A stretch of 64,000 bases of DNA from Enoplolaimus lenunculus (GCA_030248215.1 JASANG010001700.1:1-64000); one strand, 5' to 3'. Shown: positions 25,001-39,766, counted from the first letter of the stretch. The notes: generated from the letters alone by a model not told the origin. Translations and numbers: made by a program.

Positions 25001-28000
25001 GGGCTGCAAAATGGAATCAAGTAAAACTGCCGGCCGATTTCAGTCTCGACACAGTGATTGAAAATATTAAAAAGGCAGGTAATTTTCAATCAAAATTCAG
25101 TAGGCGTGAAAACTCGGAAATTGTCAATTTTGAATCATCGGTTCACAAAATTCCGTGTATACAAATTTATTTTTTCGGTCTTTGTTCCGTATGGTACGGC
25201 AGCGAAACAAAGACTTTTTGAGGTGCGGTGCCGTGCAGTGCTAAACGACGCCCAAGGGCAAATCGATTGCGTCACGCCAGAAGAATTTAAGTGATGAAAA
25301 ATACAAATACATTATAGCTTTAAATATAACTAATCGTCCAACTTTGCGTAATGCGCAAAAGCGTTTACGGATAATACAAAAAAGTGTATGCAAATTTTCT
25401 ATTATACAACAATCGTATCTACGTATGTGCTATGAAACTATTGTAAACAATGGAAACTTGCCCAAAATACGTATGTGGGGCGTTCCAGCTTTAATATATA
25501 GATATAAATTACACCATTTTCGTTATACAGATGGTGCAATAATTGTTCGATATGAAGTAAAAATGACGAAATTCATTCAAAATGGTACAAAATATGATTG
25601 CAGCCGCTTGGTTTTCTTTAAAGTTTTTAAAAGCCCGATGAATATTTGCATGTTTCAATTGTATTGGCAGAAAAATATAAATGTCTTTTAAACTTTTAAA
25701 CCCTATTCAAAAGTGCAAGTTTTTGCTGTGAGAACTTTCAGCTGTAAATTGCACGCAGAACTTGCAGTTTTTAATCAGCCAATAAGAAAGCGGCTGCAAT
25801 AAATTCAGTGAACTTGCACGGTTACTCGCGCATGCCAACTAAATTATTAGCTATAATTTTTAATGAATTATTTCCAGCTGCAAGTTTTTCGAATGGGATT
25901 TTGGACAAAACTTGCAAGTGCAAGTTGCAGCTGCGAGTTTTCCCAGCAAAAACGTGCACGTGTTAATACGGCATTATACTTTATGTTAGCATTTTTAAGG
26001 AAGAACAACAAAAACGAACAAACACAAACTATTGCCATATGTTTCGGCATCCGGTATACATTGTGCGAACGGTTAATGTGTATTTTAACTGGTAAATATA
26101 TTATTCACTCATATTCACGGGGGGTACAGTTAGATTCACATTTATCGCCCGCTTTCCAAACCTGATCTTTTATTTTAAAATATTTAACTTGTATAAGGGT
26201 GTCACCCGTGTCAGTCTAGGTTGGAACCGGGACTTCAGACCTTTTTACTACACTGTAAATTCCAATGAGTTGATTAATCAATTCAGCTAGCGAGTTGGTT
26301 ATTTCTGAATTAATATCAGTAAGCATTAACTCATTCTGAGTTGAGTTGATTCTTAATGTGAGTTGAGTTGACTCTGGGCGGGTTGGTTAATTAACTCAGG
26401 ATGGATTGAATCAGCTCAAAATTCTGAGTTCTGATAGTCCTAACTCAGACTGAGTGATTCAACTCATTCTGAGTTAAAACCAACTCACTCAAATTTACAG
26501 TGTAATCGAACTCTCACCCTACAGTTCCTTAAGTAAACATTCTACCACTGCGCCACGCAGCCCGCCTCTTCGACTGCATTTTTCGTCGACTATACGTGTC
26601 GACCGTATGCTGCCAGCAAGCATACATACAGTTCACTGTACTATATTGCATGTGCACATAACGGACAAGCATGTCTCGCATGCTTGCAACCCGTGCCTGT
26701 ATAAATACTAATCCAGTACACCCACTGTAGTGTTCAATTGAAGCGATAGTCGAACCACAGAGTTAAATACTATAGTATCCCATGCTTGACGCTTAGGCTT
26801 GGACTTAGGCTTATGTTTAGGTTCGTTATGTGTGAAGGGAATTTATACATGGGAATGAGTACACCAGTAAATTATTTGAAGTTTGTCTTTGGCATCCTGG
26901 TTCGATTTGTCGCGTCTACAAAACTGGTTTCGCCATCGGCTTTATTTCTGCTGTTTTAGGATGGTGAATTCAATGATATTCTACGGATTGAGTTATAACG
27001 TTGGAGCATTCACGGGTAATTTATTCGTCAACCAAGCGATGTCTGGATTAGTTGAAATCCCGGCATGTCTGGTCACGGTTCCACTGCTTAATTGGGGCCG
27101 AAAACGATCCTTAGCTCTGATGTTGGGACTTGCAGGTGTCGCGTGTTGTTGCATTTCTGTTCCGTATCCGGAATGTAAGTTTAAGATCCGCAAATATGAG
27201 AGGGTGGCAGGCACGCGGGAACAAGGGTCGCTAGAATGCCTGCGGGTTCGTAGCCAAGGGGGTGCCAGGGGGCTCATCCCCCTGGAAAAATTTTGGTTGT
27301 GAAATGATGCCAAAACGCCATCAAACGCTTTTAATTCAGCAATAGTTTTGTTGTTTTAAATCAAACTATTTTTAGGCAAACACCGACTGTGGAAATAATC
27401 GAAAACACCAAGTGTTTTCGGCAACGTGGCCAAGGGGGAGGGTCCAAAAGAACTCAGCCCCCCTGGAAAATTTTTGACGCACTAGATTTTCAATCTTGCT
27501 TGTATTAAGTCATTGAAAACCCTTGAATGCCCCATCTGAAACATGCTTGGCTTCCCTAGCAAGGTGAGCTGGCTATGGGCTTCGATGCCTGTCGGCACAC
27601 CTAGAAAAATGCAAATATATACTCCTAAAAACCCAATAAACTAAAGGATTAGTGATAGAATTTAAAACATTTACTGCAGAAATTGCACTGGATGTTTAAC
27701 TCTTCGTTGTCGTGTCTCGTTTCCGGGGGAGTAACAGTGCCACCTCTGCAGACTTTAACACAGCATTAAAGGAATTCTTTACAATTTCGCGGTGTTGCGA
27801 ACCAGGAAGATGTGGTTATCAGTAGTAATGTTTAAGCAGTGCCATAAGTTATGCAACTTCCACAATAACATGCGTACACCAAGTGACTTTTGAGGGGGTA
27901 GTGTCATGGACACTGAAGCGAAAAAAGATTCAGTATCCGGAACGTTGAAGCCAAAAAGGTTCAGTGTCCTGGACATTGGAGCATTTTTAGCTTCAGCATT

Positions 28001-30357
28001 CTTTACACTGAAGCTTTAATAATGATCTGAGAGAACCGAATGATTTGAGAGACAGGAGTGATTTGAGAGACCCGAGTGATTTAAGAGACCTGAGTGATTT
28101 ACCGTGACCTTCAAAACATTGAGGTCACATGGAAAAACAAAGTGGATATGTGAATGAACACGGTTATGCCTGGATCCAGGCGCCGTTTTTAGTGTCGGCG
28201 TGTACTCCACGTGGAAAATACAGTTATATACGTTTGTATAAAAGTATTAAAATATAAGCCACACCAGTGTTATTTTATCTTTTTACACCATTAATACCTA
28301 TTCACACACGTGCAAGTTTTTGTCCAAAATCCCGCTCGAAAAACTTACAGCTGCAAATAATTCATTAAAAATCATAGCTTAGCATTCAGTTTACATATGT
28401 GAGTAACCATGCAAGTTCACTGAATTTGTTGCAGCCGCTTTCTCATTGGCTGATTTAAAAATGCAACTTCTAAGTGCAATTTGCATCTGTCAGTTCTCGC
28501 AATAAAAACTTGCACGTGCAAAAAAAGTAGGGATTCAGTGTTTTATACTACTTATAGCGTTCCAATTGATGCGTCAACTGTACTTTACAATATGGTATAT
28601 CCAGAGGTCTGTCTCCTGGTTCCGAAAGTTCCAGTAGAATTTTTGCTTCGATAGTCGGATTTTATGTGTATTATACAAATGAGTGTTCTTCCAGGAGGTT
28701 TTGATAATTGGGACAGTTTCGGAATGTAATACATACCAGATTTCTCTCAAATGAAGCTTAAACCGAAATTTTTGGCAAAGTTTTGTAAATTATTGTTAAA
28801 ATTAGCAAATTTAACATCATTTTTATTGTATACCTGATTTGGTTCACTTCTGGTTTATTGTGCAGGCCTGTAGACAAGTCAACATTATTCATGGAGTCAA
28901 GAAATTTAGTAACGATATGCGTGCCTTTAAGATGACTAATGAACCATGATAAAACGGTTCTGGGACGAACCAAAATATCGCTATGACGCCACACCTGATT
29001 GTCGTCTTGCCCGGTATAGGGACCCAACACCAGGTCCCGACCCAGGTTGTGTAGATAAAAACCATATCTACTGCAGGGAATGCGGGATGCGGTTCCCACC
29101 TGTCCAACGGTACCAAAAGCACAAACCGTTTTTATGCAAATGGTGCAGCTAAAATGTGCTTTCGAACTGAGTAGCTGAAAAATATGCGTCGATATAAGTT
29201 AAATTCAAGAAGTATTTCGTCATAGACGTGATCTGTGAACCTTAAAACGCCTAAAAATGTCGGCATCCAAAAAGTATTGGTGTCACCGAACCAGCCCTAT
29301 AGCCAGAAAAGAGCCAGGGGGCACTAAACCCTTCTAGAAAAGGTTTGCTTTCCCCTTGAAAATTTTCAAGCTTGCTTGTAAGTCTCATTGGAAACTTTTG
29401 TATGCCCCTCCTGCAAAATTTGAAAATCCTTCCTTCTGGCAAGGTGAGCTGGCTACGGGCCTGCGGATCAAACGTTGAAATTGAAGAAAATTCGATTAAT
29501 TTTTACAATTTTAAGCCGTCCAACCGCTGTCACAGTTGTTCTTTTTCGCCGGCAAATTTTGTGCGACTGCAAGTTTTAATATTGTTTACTGTATTACAAC
29601 TGATTTGTATCCGACTGTCGTACGAACAACAGCACAAGCAACCGGAAGCATGTTTGCAAGGATCGGATCCATTGTGTCGCCGTACATTTTGATTATTCCT
29701 GATACGGTAAAACACCACGGTGTAACCGAATATCCGTTCCCGGTTCCAGTATAAAGTGGTGTCCGTTTCCGTTTCTGTTCTGGAATATCGAATATTCTAT
29801 TATTTTTACTTTAAAAATTAGTTATATGTAATACTCACGTGTATAACTCGCAACTTTTTGTCACAGATATGCTATACTATAGTTTGAAATGAAATAAAGA
29901 TTACGAAATTCATCCAAAATCTTAAACATTTTGACGCATCCGTCATTTCTTCTTTACTACTTTTAAAAAACCGGTGGATACACATGCACGTTTCAATTGT
30001 GTTGTCAGTAAAATAAAAGGTTATTAGAACACGAATTGTCGAGTCGACGAAATTTCGGATAAGTTGCGAGTCGTCGAGTTATCAGACGACGAATTTTTGT
30101 CATACCAGTTTGTTTTTATTTACCGGTTCAATTAAACTGAATAATCTCAAATAAAACGAGTGATTCAAACCCCCATTTTTTAGGTTCCGTTAGGTACAGC
30201 AGCGTACGCTCGGCTGAAACCGGTTCCGCCAATAATTTTTGGGTTGTTTGCACTGACAGCGGCGGCGTTAACGCTTTTGTTGCCCGAAACGAGAGGAAAA
30301 GCTTTGCCAGAAACACTGCCGGATGGTCTGAAGAATTTGTCCTGGTTTGAAAAGTAA
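19038..30357 (+). CDS. SLC22-type organic ion transporter, near-complete gene
   Basis: Ten exons on consistent splice sites: 19038-19264, 20060-20273, 21006-21109, 21940-22094, 22597-22683, 24236-24317, 24930-25078, 26960-27174, 29516-29706 and 30184-30357 (TAA stop). Together they give about 530 residues. Hallmarks in order are: DDLLE N-terminus and first helix; long extracellular loop with N-glycosylation sites and cysteines; SDYLGRKFAF (the MFS loop signature); IRDW; FIIPESFRWLL; SGLVEIPACLV; NWGRKR; TTDLYPTVVRTTAQ; and the C-terminal LLPETRGKALPETL. All junction phases agree except between exons 7 and 8. There a short exon (about 15-25 residues, the family's DLFRTP-like region) is missing or not recognised between 25078 and 26960. 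The substrate cannot be told from sequence. The gene starts inside the right palindrome arm and ends outside it. Confidence 0.88.
21157..21338. mobile_element. hAT-type MITE family A, right arm
   Basis: GACCCATGTATAGAACAG to CTGTTCTATACATAGGCC, with flanks GGAGACAC and AGAGACAC. Confidence 0.88.
22706..22854. mobile_element. hAT-type MITE family A, right arm
   Basis: GGCCAATGTATACAACAG to TTGTTCTATACATGGGTCC, with 8-bp flanks GGATGGGC and GGATCGGC. Placed 22 bases after the SLC22 exon 5 donor. Confidence 0.9.
22906..23246. mobile_element. MITE family J, right arm
   Basis: Mirror of 2174-2514. GGTGCAACCGGAGGTG at one end and GGAGATCTCCGGTTGTAC-like sequence at the other, with GGAGCCGGAGCCGG runs. 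Confidence 0.65.
24485..24720. mobile_element. Decayed family A-like element in SLC22 intron 6, right arm
   Basis: CCTAAGCCTAAGC-type units without clean ends. The left-arm counterpart (about 715-1000) differs far more than the rest of the arms do. Confidence 0.45.
25701..25972. mobile_element. MITE family E (CACGTGCAAG ends)
   Basis: CCCTATTC...AGTGCAAGTTTTTGC left end and inverse GCAAAAACGTGCACGTG right end, with an interior GCAGCTGCAAG-type palindrome. One of five copies in the window. Confidence 0.7.
26249..26504. mobile_element. MITE family D, complete
   Basis: TACACTGTAAATTCC to AAATTTACAGTGTA with TA target, lying in SLC22 intron 7. It abuts the B-box side of a tRNA-like sequence (26505-26573). 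Confidence 0.85.
26505..26573 (-). repeat. tRNA-like sequence (SINE head or tRNA relic)
   Basis: Read on the minus strand: GGCTGCGTGGCGCAGTGG (A-box-like), TTAAG at the anticodon-loop position and GAGAGTTCGAT (B-box-like). The 3' acceptor side is cut off by the adjoining family D MITE. It is related to 49946-50018. A working tRNA is unlikely. Confidence 0.5.
27424..27591. mobile_element. MITE family F
   Basis: Starts GGCCAAGGGGGAGGGTCC, ends AAGGTGAGCTGGCTATGGGC. Lies in SLC22 intron 8. A partial relative lies at 27233-27300, right after exon 8. Confidence 0.65.
28297..28526. mobile_element. MITE family E
   Basis: CCTATTCACACACGTGCAAG at the left and ACTTGCACGTG at the right, with an inner CAGCCGCTTTCTCATTGGCTG block shared with other copies. 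Confidence 0.7.
28946..29152 (+). CDS. Small ORF with a C2HC zinc-finger motif inside an SLC22 intron
   Basis: A 68-residue ORF with ATG in an ACCATGA context lies in intron 8 of the transporter gene, same strand. Its C-terminal third reads CRECGMRF...YQKHKPFLC. This fits the C2H2/C2HC finger spacing C-x2-C-x12-H-x4-C, with the usual aromatic three residues after the second Cys and a hydrophobic at the Leu position, followed by another CKWC knuckle. The upstream part is rich in Asp, Arg and Pro. It could be a short gene, a relic exon of a zinc-finger gene, or chance. The opposite strand also has an ORF here, so coding strand is not certain. Confidence 0.3.
   Translation: MIKRFWDEPKYRYDATPDCRLARYRDPTPGPDPGCVDKNHIYCRECGMRFPPVQRYQKHKPFLCKWCS
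29293..29462. mobile_element. MITE family F, just upstream of SLC22 exon 9
   Basis: CAGCCCTATAGCCAG to AAGGTGAGCTGGCTACGGGC. Ends about 50 bases before the exon 9 acceptor. Confidence 0.65.
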
Positions 30358-30407
30358 GTTTCCAGCGGCAGATACAGGCCAAGCTCAATATCGGCACGAG
30401 AGCTTCA

Positions 30408-30566
30408 AGCTCGTAGCCAGCTCACGTTGTTAGGGGGCGCTAAAATTTTTTCACGAGGGGCATTCAAGGGTTTTCAATGAGTTACAAGCAATGTTGAAAA
30501 CTTTCTAAGGAAGCCAAAATTTTCCAAAAGGGGCTGAGCCCCCTACCCTCCCATGGCTATGGACCC
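30408..30566. mobile_element. MITE family F downstream of SLC22
   Basis: CTCGTAGCCAGCTCACGTTG to CCATGGCTATGGACCC; inverted ends typical of the family. It begins about 50 bases after the transporter stop. Confidence 0.65.
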
Positions 30567-30608
30567 GGAAAGTTTTCATTTTCAAGCCCTAACTTTCTCA
30601 TGATTTAA

Positions 30609-30878
30609 TTAACCCTTTCTCACATGAATATTTTCTATTCCTCCTGAGACCTACTTTTATGCTAGGATTCGAACTCCAGTGACTGGAGTGGGAGGCGTAT
30701 ACCATCACCACTCAGCTATAGGAGCTTGACGCTCGAGCCCGAGGGGCTCTCACGTCTTGTGATGATTTAGTACTATGTATACGTGTTGCATTTGTTAAAC
30801 ACGGTGCGATATATATTATTTAACGTATATATACTGCGCTAAGTTGCCTATAGGCAACTCAATGTGAGAAGGGGTTAA
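30609..30878. mobile_element. TTAA-flanked MITE family B (tRNA-like), complete
   Basis: TTAACCCTTTCTCACATG to ATGTGAGAAGGGGTTAA, 270 bp, TTAA at both edges. On the minus strand TAGCTGAGTGGTGATGG and AGTTCGAATCC form a tRNA-like A/B pair. Confidence 0.88.
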
Positions 30879-31122
30879 TTCCATAGGATTTTAAATTGTA
30901 ATATTAGTCAAGCTTCAACGTTCGCTTCGCTCTCGAAATAATTGTGGTGAAAAATGGCCAACAGCCTTAGTAATTTTCATTTTCGCATCATTTACGCCCG
31001 TGACCAGAAAGAAATTGTCATATGTTGAATTTTGAAGCTCTTTTTTCACTTGATTTGTGTGAAATTGTATTTTACTTAAATACATCAAAACCCACACCCA
31101 TTTCAGTCCCGTCGGAAATTTG

Positions 31123-31301
31123 GGCCCATGTAAAGATCAGGGGCGGAACGTTTTTCTGTCGGACTAGAATAGAGTAAACTTAAGCATTAGAGTAATTTTT
31201 GCTTGGCTTAGGATTAGGCTTATGCTTATGCTTAGGAATATGCTCATTCTTACGCTTAGGTTTAGGCCTAGGCTTAGGCTTTAGGCTTAGGCATGTTGGC
31301 C
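31123..31301. mobile_element. hAT-type MITE family A
   Basis: GGCCCATGTAAAGATCAG left end. Perfect 8-bp duplication GAAATTTG at 31115-31122 and 31302-31309. The right terminal repeat is mostly deleted (GCATGTTGGCC). Confidence 0.88.
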
Positions 31302-31370
31302 GAAATTTGTGTGTCCACCGCTGCATACGGGGGTATTGTCAATTGCCAGTGTCTTCGGCGGACGCCACAA

Positions 31371-31627
31371 CACTGTAAATTCTAGTTAGTTGATTTTAAC
31401 TCATTATTAGCTGAATCACTCAGTCTGAGTTAGGACTTTCAGCACTCAGAATTCTGAGTCAACAAAACTCACTCTGACGTAATTTTATTCAACTTTACCT
31501 GGAATCAACTCAACTCAGAGTGAGAATCAACTCCAACTAAGAGTCTTGTTAATGTTTACTGTTATTAACTCACAAATAACCAACTCTCAAGCTGAGTTGT
31601 TTCATCAATTCATTAGAATTTGCAGTG
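31371..31627. mobile_element. MITE family D
   Basis: CACTGTAAATTCTAG to AGAATTTGCAGTG with the family's AACTCAGA/TGAGTT interior. Confidence 0.7.
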
Positions 31628-32159
31628 ATAGGGTTTCGATGAATGTTATGTTGGCTTTCTTTGTGGCTTTTCTAGAAGCCTTTGCGTCTATTGTTGCGAG
31701 CTGAATCAGTCTTTGAAAAAATTGAATTTGCTTCACGTTTTATAAGATACGGCTCGTGACACTTAATTTAAAAAAATAAATATTTTAAATGAAGATACTT
31801 TTTTTCATTACATTTTTTCATCAATCTATTTTTGAAGGGAACCGACACATCTCGGCAACAGTGTAAATGGTAATTTAACTAAAGGTCAATGTCAACCTCC
31901 GCAATTACATCAGCTAGAAATTTCAGACAAATTAATGCTATCGGAAAACGAAACAGCCGTCGAACGATTCAACCCAAACCACTGGATACATTTCGCAATT
32001 TTAATCAAAAGCCACGTTCAGTGGAAGTCAACCAGCAATCTGATTTCTAACTCGCAACGACACAACTTTAAAACATTAAAGAAGTTTCGGTAATTTTTCT
32101 ATAATATCAAGATAACGGCTTGGATAAGCACGAATGACATAAGACAATTTCGATTCTTA

Positions 32160-32596
32160 TCATTAATGACTCGAATAAGAGGGGAATCCCCATTTTGAGT
32201 CCGAATCATTAGGAGTCCGTATCCCTAATAAAAGTCTGTAAGCGGATAGAGTCTCTAGATCCTAATTAGAGTCCATAAATGTGAATTAACCCTATTGCAG
32301 AACATAAATGACTCCAGGACCGAGTAAAGTTGAGGGCGAAACTTTTAGGCATACTTAGTTTGGAAAGTACATTCTTAAGTATAACATAGCATTGTCGCTC
32401 AAGCTATTGACTGACACAAGTCAAATAAACGTTTGATTCAACGGATAATTGCAGTATCGGATATATATCAGTAACGAAAGGCGGCGGAGCGTGGGTTAAA
32501 AATAAATAACACTGCGTAACCGAATAACAAGGGGGTACCCTCTGGAGAGGCCAAATAAATAACAGTCCCCCCTATTATTCGGGTCAATACAGTATA
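32160..32596. mobile_element. MITE family H (GACCCGAA ends), about 430 bp
   Basis: ATGACTCGAATAAGAGG at the left and CCTATTATTCGGGTCAATAC at the right. The interior matches 40771-41207 in inverted orientation (CCCCATTTTGAGTCCG, AAGCTATTGA, GATATATATCAGTAACGAA). Confidence 0.65.
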
Positions 32597-32599
32597 TGA

Positions 32600-33480
32600 C
32601 AGCTCTGTAGTATGTACAGTACGCTTGGCATCATGTTATCACACTGGTTTTCCTCCGCTCGATTCAATTTTTCTGGAAAAAATTCAACCCGTCTCATGAA
32701 TACGTTATATATGTATGTAATTATGGGTGTATGTATGCAAATAATAATGATTTTAGATTACAATATTCAAATAAAACGTCTAAACAGGCATATATATGAA
32801 CTAAACGGTGTTCTTTCACAATCTTTAACTACTCATTTAAGACTACGCATAGACTTAGGGTTTTGGCGTATGGTATTTGCTAAAAACGCTAACCTAATGA
32901 TTGAACCGGGTAAAATTTAAACCTTTACCTTCACAAACACTTTTTTTGCTAAAATTGCTATTTTTACGACTGAAAACTTATGAATACAGATGGACACCGG
33001 AGGATATTCGGATAATTGCATCTAAAAGATATCCGGATGTGTCCGAAAAACTATATCCGGATATCCGCCGGATGTTAGAAATGCATCTGTACAACAATGT
33101 TTTTTGGTATAAAGAATCATGTCACAGATTTATACGCTATTTTAAACGTTTTTTCACATTTCAAACAGCATCTTTCAAATCGCTTTTCAGCGAGAGGTTA
33201 AACATTAAAAATGAATCGGTTGCGTATCAAAACACTATTATACCAACGCTTTTTGTATTTATATTGCGATATTTTCGCATCATTAGTTTTAAAAATACGA
33301 AAAACATTTTGTATTTTTAATTCCTAAATCATACATGCAAACAATTATCGGGAAAGTTTACTGAGGCCACAGATTTACAACGCTCATTTACGAATTTGAT
33401 GCGAAAATGTCAAAAAATTGCCAAATTTTGCAGTTTAAATTTATAAATATTTCCATTTGGACATGAAATTTCACATAAAA
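32600..33480. other. AT-rich intergenic stretch with GATATCCGG repeats
   Basis: Holds repeated GGATATCCGG-type motifs at about 32985-33075, like those near 58935 and 61500. Two overlapping ORFs (up to 139 codons) show no recognised domain and lie in low-complexity AT-rich sequence, so I do not call them genes. Confidence 0.4.
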
Positions 33481-33490
33481 CATTCGGTCA

Positions 33491-33669
33491 ATGTTACTTT
33501 AAGGGGCGTAACAGTAGATTAAGCGTATTCCTAAGCCTAAGCCTAAGCGTTGCAAAAATGAGTTCCTAAGCCTAAGTGTAAGCCTAAGGAAAAAATTGTA
33601 ATCTAAAATCTAAACATACTATTTTATAAATCCACCAGAAATCTGGACGCCCCTTAAAGTAACATGGGC
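33491..33669. mobile_element. hAT-type MITE family I (GTTACTTT ends, TTAGGC core)
   Basis: GGTCAATGTTACTTTAAGG to CTTAAAGTAACATGGGCC, flanked by AAACATTC on both sides (perfect 8-bp duplication). The interior has GCCTAA units as in family A, but the ends differ. Confidence 0.88.
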
Positions 33670-34480
33670 CAAACATTCCATGTTTATTTCGGATCGACAT
33701 AACAGCTGGACGTTCCTTCGTCAGTGCTTGTAACTTCTGAACATTCGACTAAAACAAAACAAAACATAATATGCGTATAATTAAAGGCTAAACCAGTAAC
33801 TCGATACGCAATTTGGGCATCGTTTCAGCTAATTGTTCGCCTGCTTGGGTGGTATGAAACGAATTTGTTTTTAATTTCATGAGCAGAACTGAAATGGTTC
33901 GGTTTCTACCTTACAATTTTTACCCTTCAGAAAGTTTGTACATATATTGCATACACTAAAAAATTGCGTTTTGTAAGTTTTGCCGCACGTCCCTTGTGAG
34001 AAAGGTGTGGATCCGTCGCTGTAGGTTAGCGTTGTGACGCAATTGGTTTAGTAGGCTGATTAGCATCCGGGCAGTCCGGGATCGATCGCACCATAGGACT
34101 TTTAGTTTTTTGGTTTTGAAGAATACTTTTCATTTTAAATTAACCCAGCGGCTGCTTTCACATTTCTTTAAGAGTTGAATTTTTCAATTATTCATTTCAA
34201 CTCAAAAATAGAAAGGTTTCATTTATTTTTTAAAGTGTAATTAAAATTTCCATTTTTTTATCGGTGCGCAACGTCCGCCAAAAAACGACCACAGTAATGA
34301 GAATACTGTTGACAAATCTACCTTCAAGTATGGGTATAATGCTATTAAAGTTGTATAACTGGAGCTTACACGACATGGGCACTCGTCTTCCTGACCCTGT
34401 AAGGAGCTGCTTGTTTTGATATGACAACGTTGCAAATATTGCAATCACTTTGAGTAGTAAAATGCTGTAGCCACATCAAA
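33670..34480. other. Intergenic, mostly unique AT-rich sequence
   Basis: Contains a tRNA-like block at about 34030-34092 (GGTTTAGTAGGC and GGATCGATCGC as weak A and B boxes). Nothing else is recognised. Further Phox2 coding sequence could lie here if the 34803 donor is used. Confidence 0.35.
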
Positions 34481-34487
34481 ACAGGCT

Positions 34488-34715
34488 CATGTATAGCTGA
34501 TTGATTGCCGTACAAGTAGCATAAGCATACTCCTAACCCTAAGCCTCGGCTTAAAGCCTCCCCTCAGCGTAATCGTGTTTCTAAGCGTAAACCTAGGTTG
34601 TTAAACCCTGTATATAACTTAACCTAGGCCTGAACGTTAACCTAAGCAAAAATTAACCTAAAAGGTAAGTTTACACTATTGCAGTCGCGCCGAAAACCAG
34701 TCAGTCCATCAGCAG
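34488..34715. mobile_element. Decayed family A MITE
   Basis: CTCATGTATAGCTGA left end, degenerate CCTAAGCC and CCTAGG units, GCCGAAAACCAGTC right end. Confidence 0.5.
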
Positions 34716-34767
34716 CTATGCTAGGGCCAAAAAATCAATTATATCTCTGGGACCGTATTTGGTACAG

Positions 34768-38307
<3,540 letters not shown>

Positions 38308-38504
38308 TTTTTTCGGAAATTTTTTATTTTTAAATTAAGATTGAAACTTGATATCACTCAGTTTTACAAAATTGTTCAAAAATTGATTGAAAAACATAAA
38401 TTATTTAACATTTACGAATATTTTTATTCTGAAATTCAACGTTGCTGAAAAGACGGCTAAACTTTTCAAATATCCTACCTGCGAAATTGTAAAATTAAAA
38501 ATTA

Positions 38505-38778
38505 AGCCGTATTCACACGTGCGAATTTTTGCTGTTAGAATTTGTAGACGCAAATTGCACGCAGAAATTGTACTTTTTCATCAGCCAATGAGAAAGCGGC
38601 TGCAATAAATTCAGTGAACTTGCACGGCTTTTCACACGTGTGAACTTAATTCCTAGGTATGATTTTTAATGAATTATTTGCAGCTGCAAGTTTTACGAAC
38701 GGGATTTTGGACAAAACTTGCAAGTATAAGTTGCAGCTGCAAGTTCTCGTTGAAAAAACTTGCACGTGTGAATAGGGT
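38505..38778. mobile_element. MITE family E upstream of Phox2
   Basis: GCCGTATTCACACGTGCGAA to ACTTGCACGTGTGAATAGGG, complete, about 200 bases upstream of the Phox2 start codon. Confidence 0.75.
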
Positions 38779-38879
38779 TCTAAAGTTTAGTCAAAAATAT
38801 GGTTTGAAATAATCGCTAGTTAAATTCAAAAAATTCAGAACATTTTTTTTAACATTTGGTTTATATATTTTGTTCTTTC

Positions 38880-39100
38880 AATTATCAAATGTGTATTGCA
38901 ACTAACACCAGTTGGTGGTAGGTCTTGTAACATTCGCAACAGGAAACGCTTAGGCTCAAAATTCAGCTTTTTCGCATATATTAAGCTCTACTCCTGTACC
39001 AATTTCGAGTTTAGCATGTTCAATGGTTAGCGAGTTTGTAAACCTATTACTAACTGATGATAGTTACTATACACGTTTGAGAATATGTGCCCTGGATAGA
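38880..39100. repeat. Dispersed repeat family K (CATTTGAGAATA)
   Basis: Contains AATTCAGC, TTTTCGCATATATTAAGCTC, ACTGATGATAG and CACGTTTGAGAATATG blocks. Same order as at about 1250-1395, 43480-43640, 49597-49815 and, partly, 48473 and 53980. Confidence 0.5.
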
Positions 39101-39347
39101 AGAGAAATTAATTTAAGCAAACTTTTTCAGTTCAACGAAATAGCTTAAGGATTGCAGCATTTTTTTAAATTCGGGCTTTAAAACTCGAATGTCGTTTGTT
39201 TCGATTCGAAAGTTCTCAAAAATAAGGTACCCAACCTTTTTTAAATCTTAAAAAATTCCAAGAAATGTGTATTTTAAAAATATTTGTCAAAAAGCATAAA
39301 TGTTAATCTGTGATTAATCTTTGAACAGAAGTAGCTTAACCTTAATG

Positions 39348-39549
39348 ACCAATGTTAAGATCAGGGGCGTAATAGTATTATAAGCATACTCTTAAGCCTG
39401 AGTCTAAGCTTAAGCGTAAGAATGAGCATATTCCAAAGCCTAAGCCTTAAGCCTAAACATAGCAAAAAATGGTCTAAAGCTTAAGCTTACTCTATTGCAG
39501 TCCCACAGAAAAACCGTTCAGCTCCTGATCTTTGCTGCGTGGGCCCTTT
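39348..39549. mobile_element. hAT-type MITE family A
   Basis: CCAATGTTAAGATCAGGGGC left end, GCCTAA units, AAGCTTAAGCTT and a CTCCTGATCTTT right end followed by GGGCCC. Confidence 0.7.
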
Positions 39550-39766
39550 AATTAACAATGTTTTGATCAATGTTACGACAAGAAACTTCAAAATTTCTAA
39601 AAGGACCGAACCGATATTATATAACTTAGCATGTGCGCTAGGCAATTTTCCTTCGTCTAAGCTTTAATCTAAGCATAAACCTAAACAAATGCTTTGGACT
39701 TTTTCTATATTTAAACATACATTTAGGGTTGTGCTTGCCTATATTTTTGTTAGCAACACATAGCGG

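Larger units (their letters stand above)
13425..25420. repeat. Right arm of the giant inverted repeat
   Basis: Inverted copy of 1-12228. From about 15060 outward it is nearly identical to the left arm. From 13425 to about 15060 it is full of single-base losses and changes that disrupt the channel reading frame kept intact in the left arm, a pattern typical of uncorrected low-quality sequence. It begins at a 16-C run (13429-13444) sitting where the terminal repeat of the TTAA-flanked MITE should be. Confidence 0.95.

Noticed and set aside
26882-26959. Upstream extension of transporter exon 8 reading FDLSR...RHRL
   Set aside because: It fits the family length but the only acceptor gives the wrong phase for exon 7, and the paralog has an intron at exactly the later site.
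32901-33320. 139-codon ORF on the plus strand
   Set aside because: No recognised motif, low-complexity composition, overlaps GATATCCGG repeats, no splice context.
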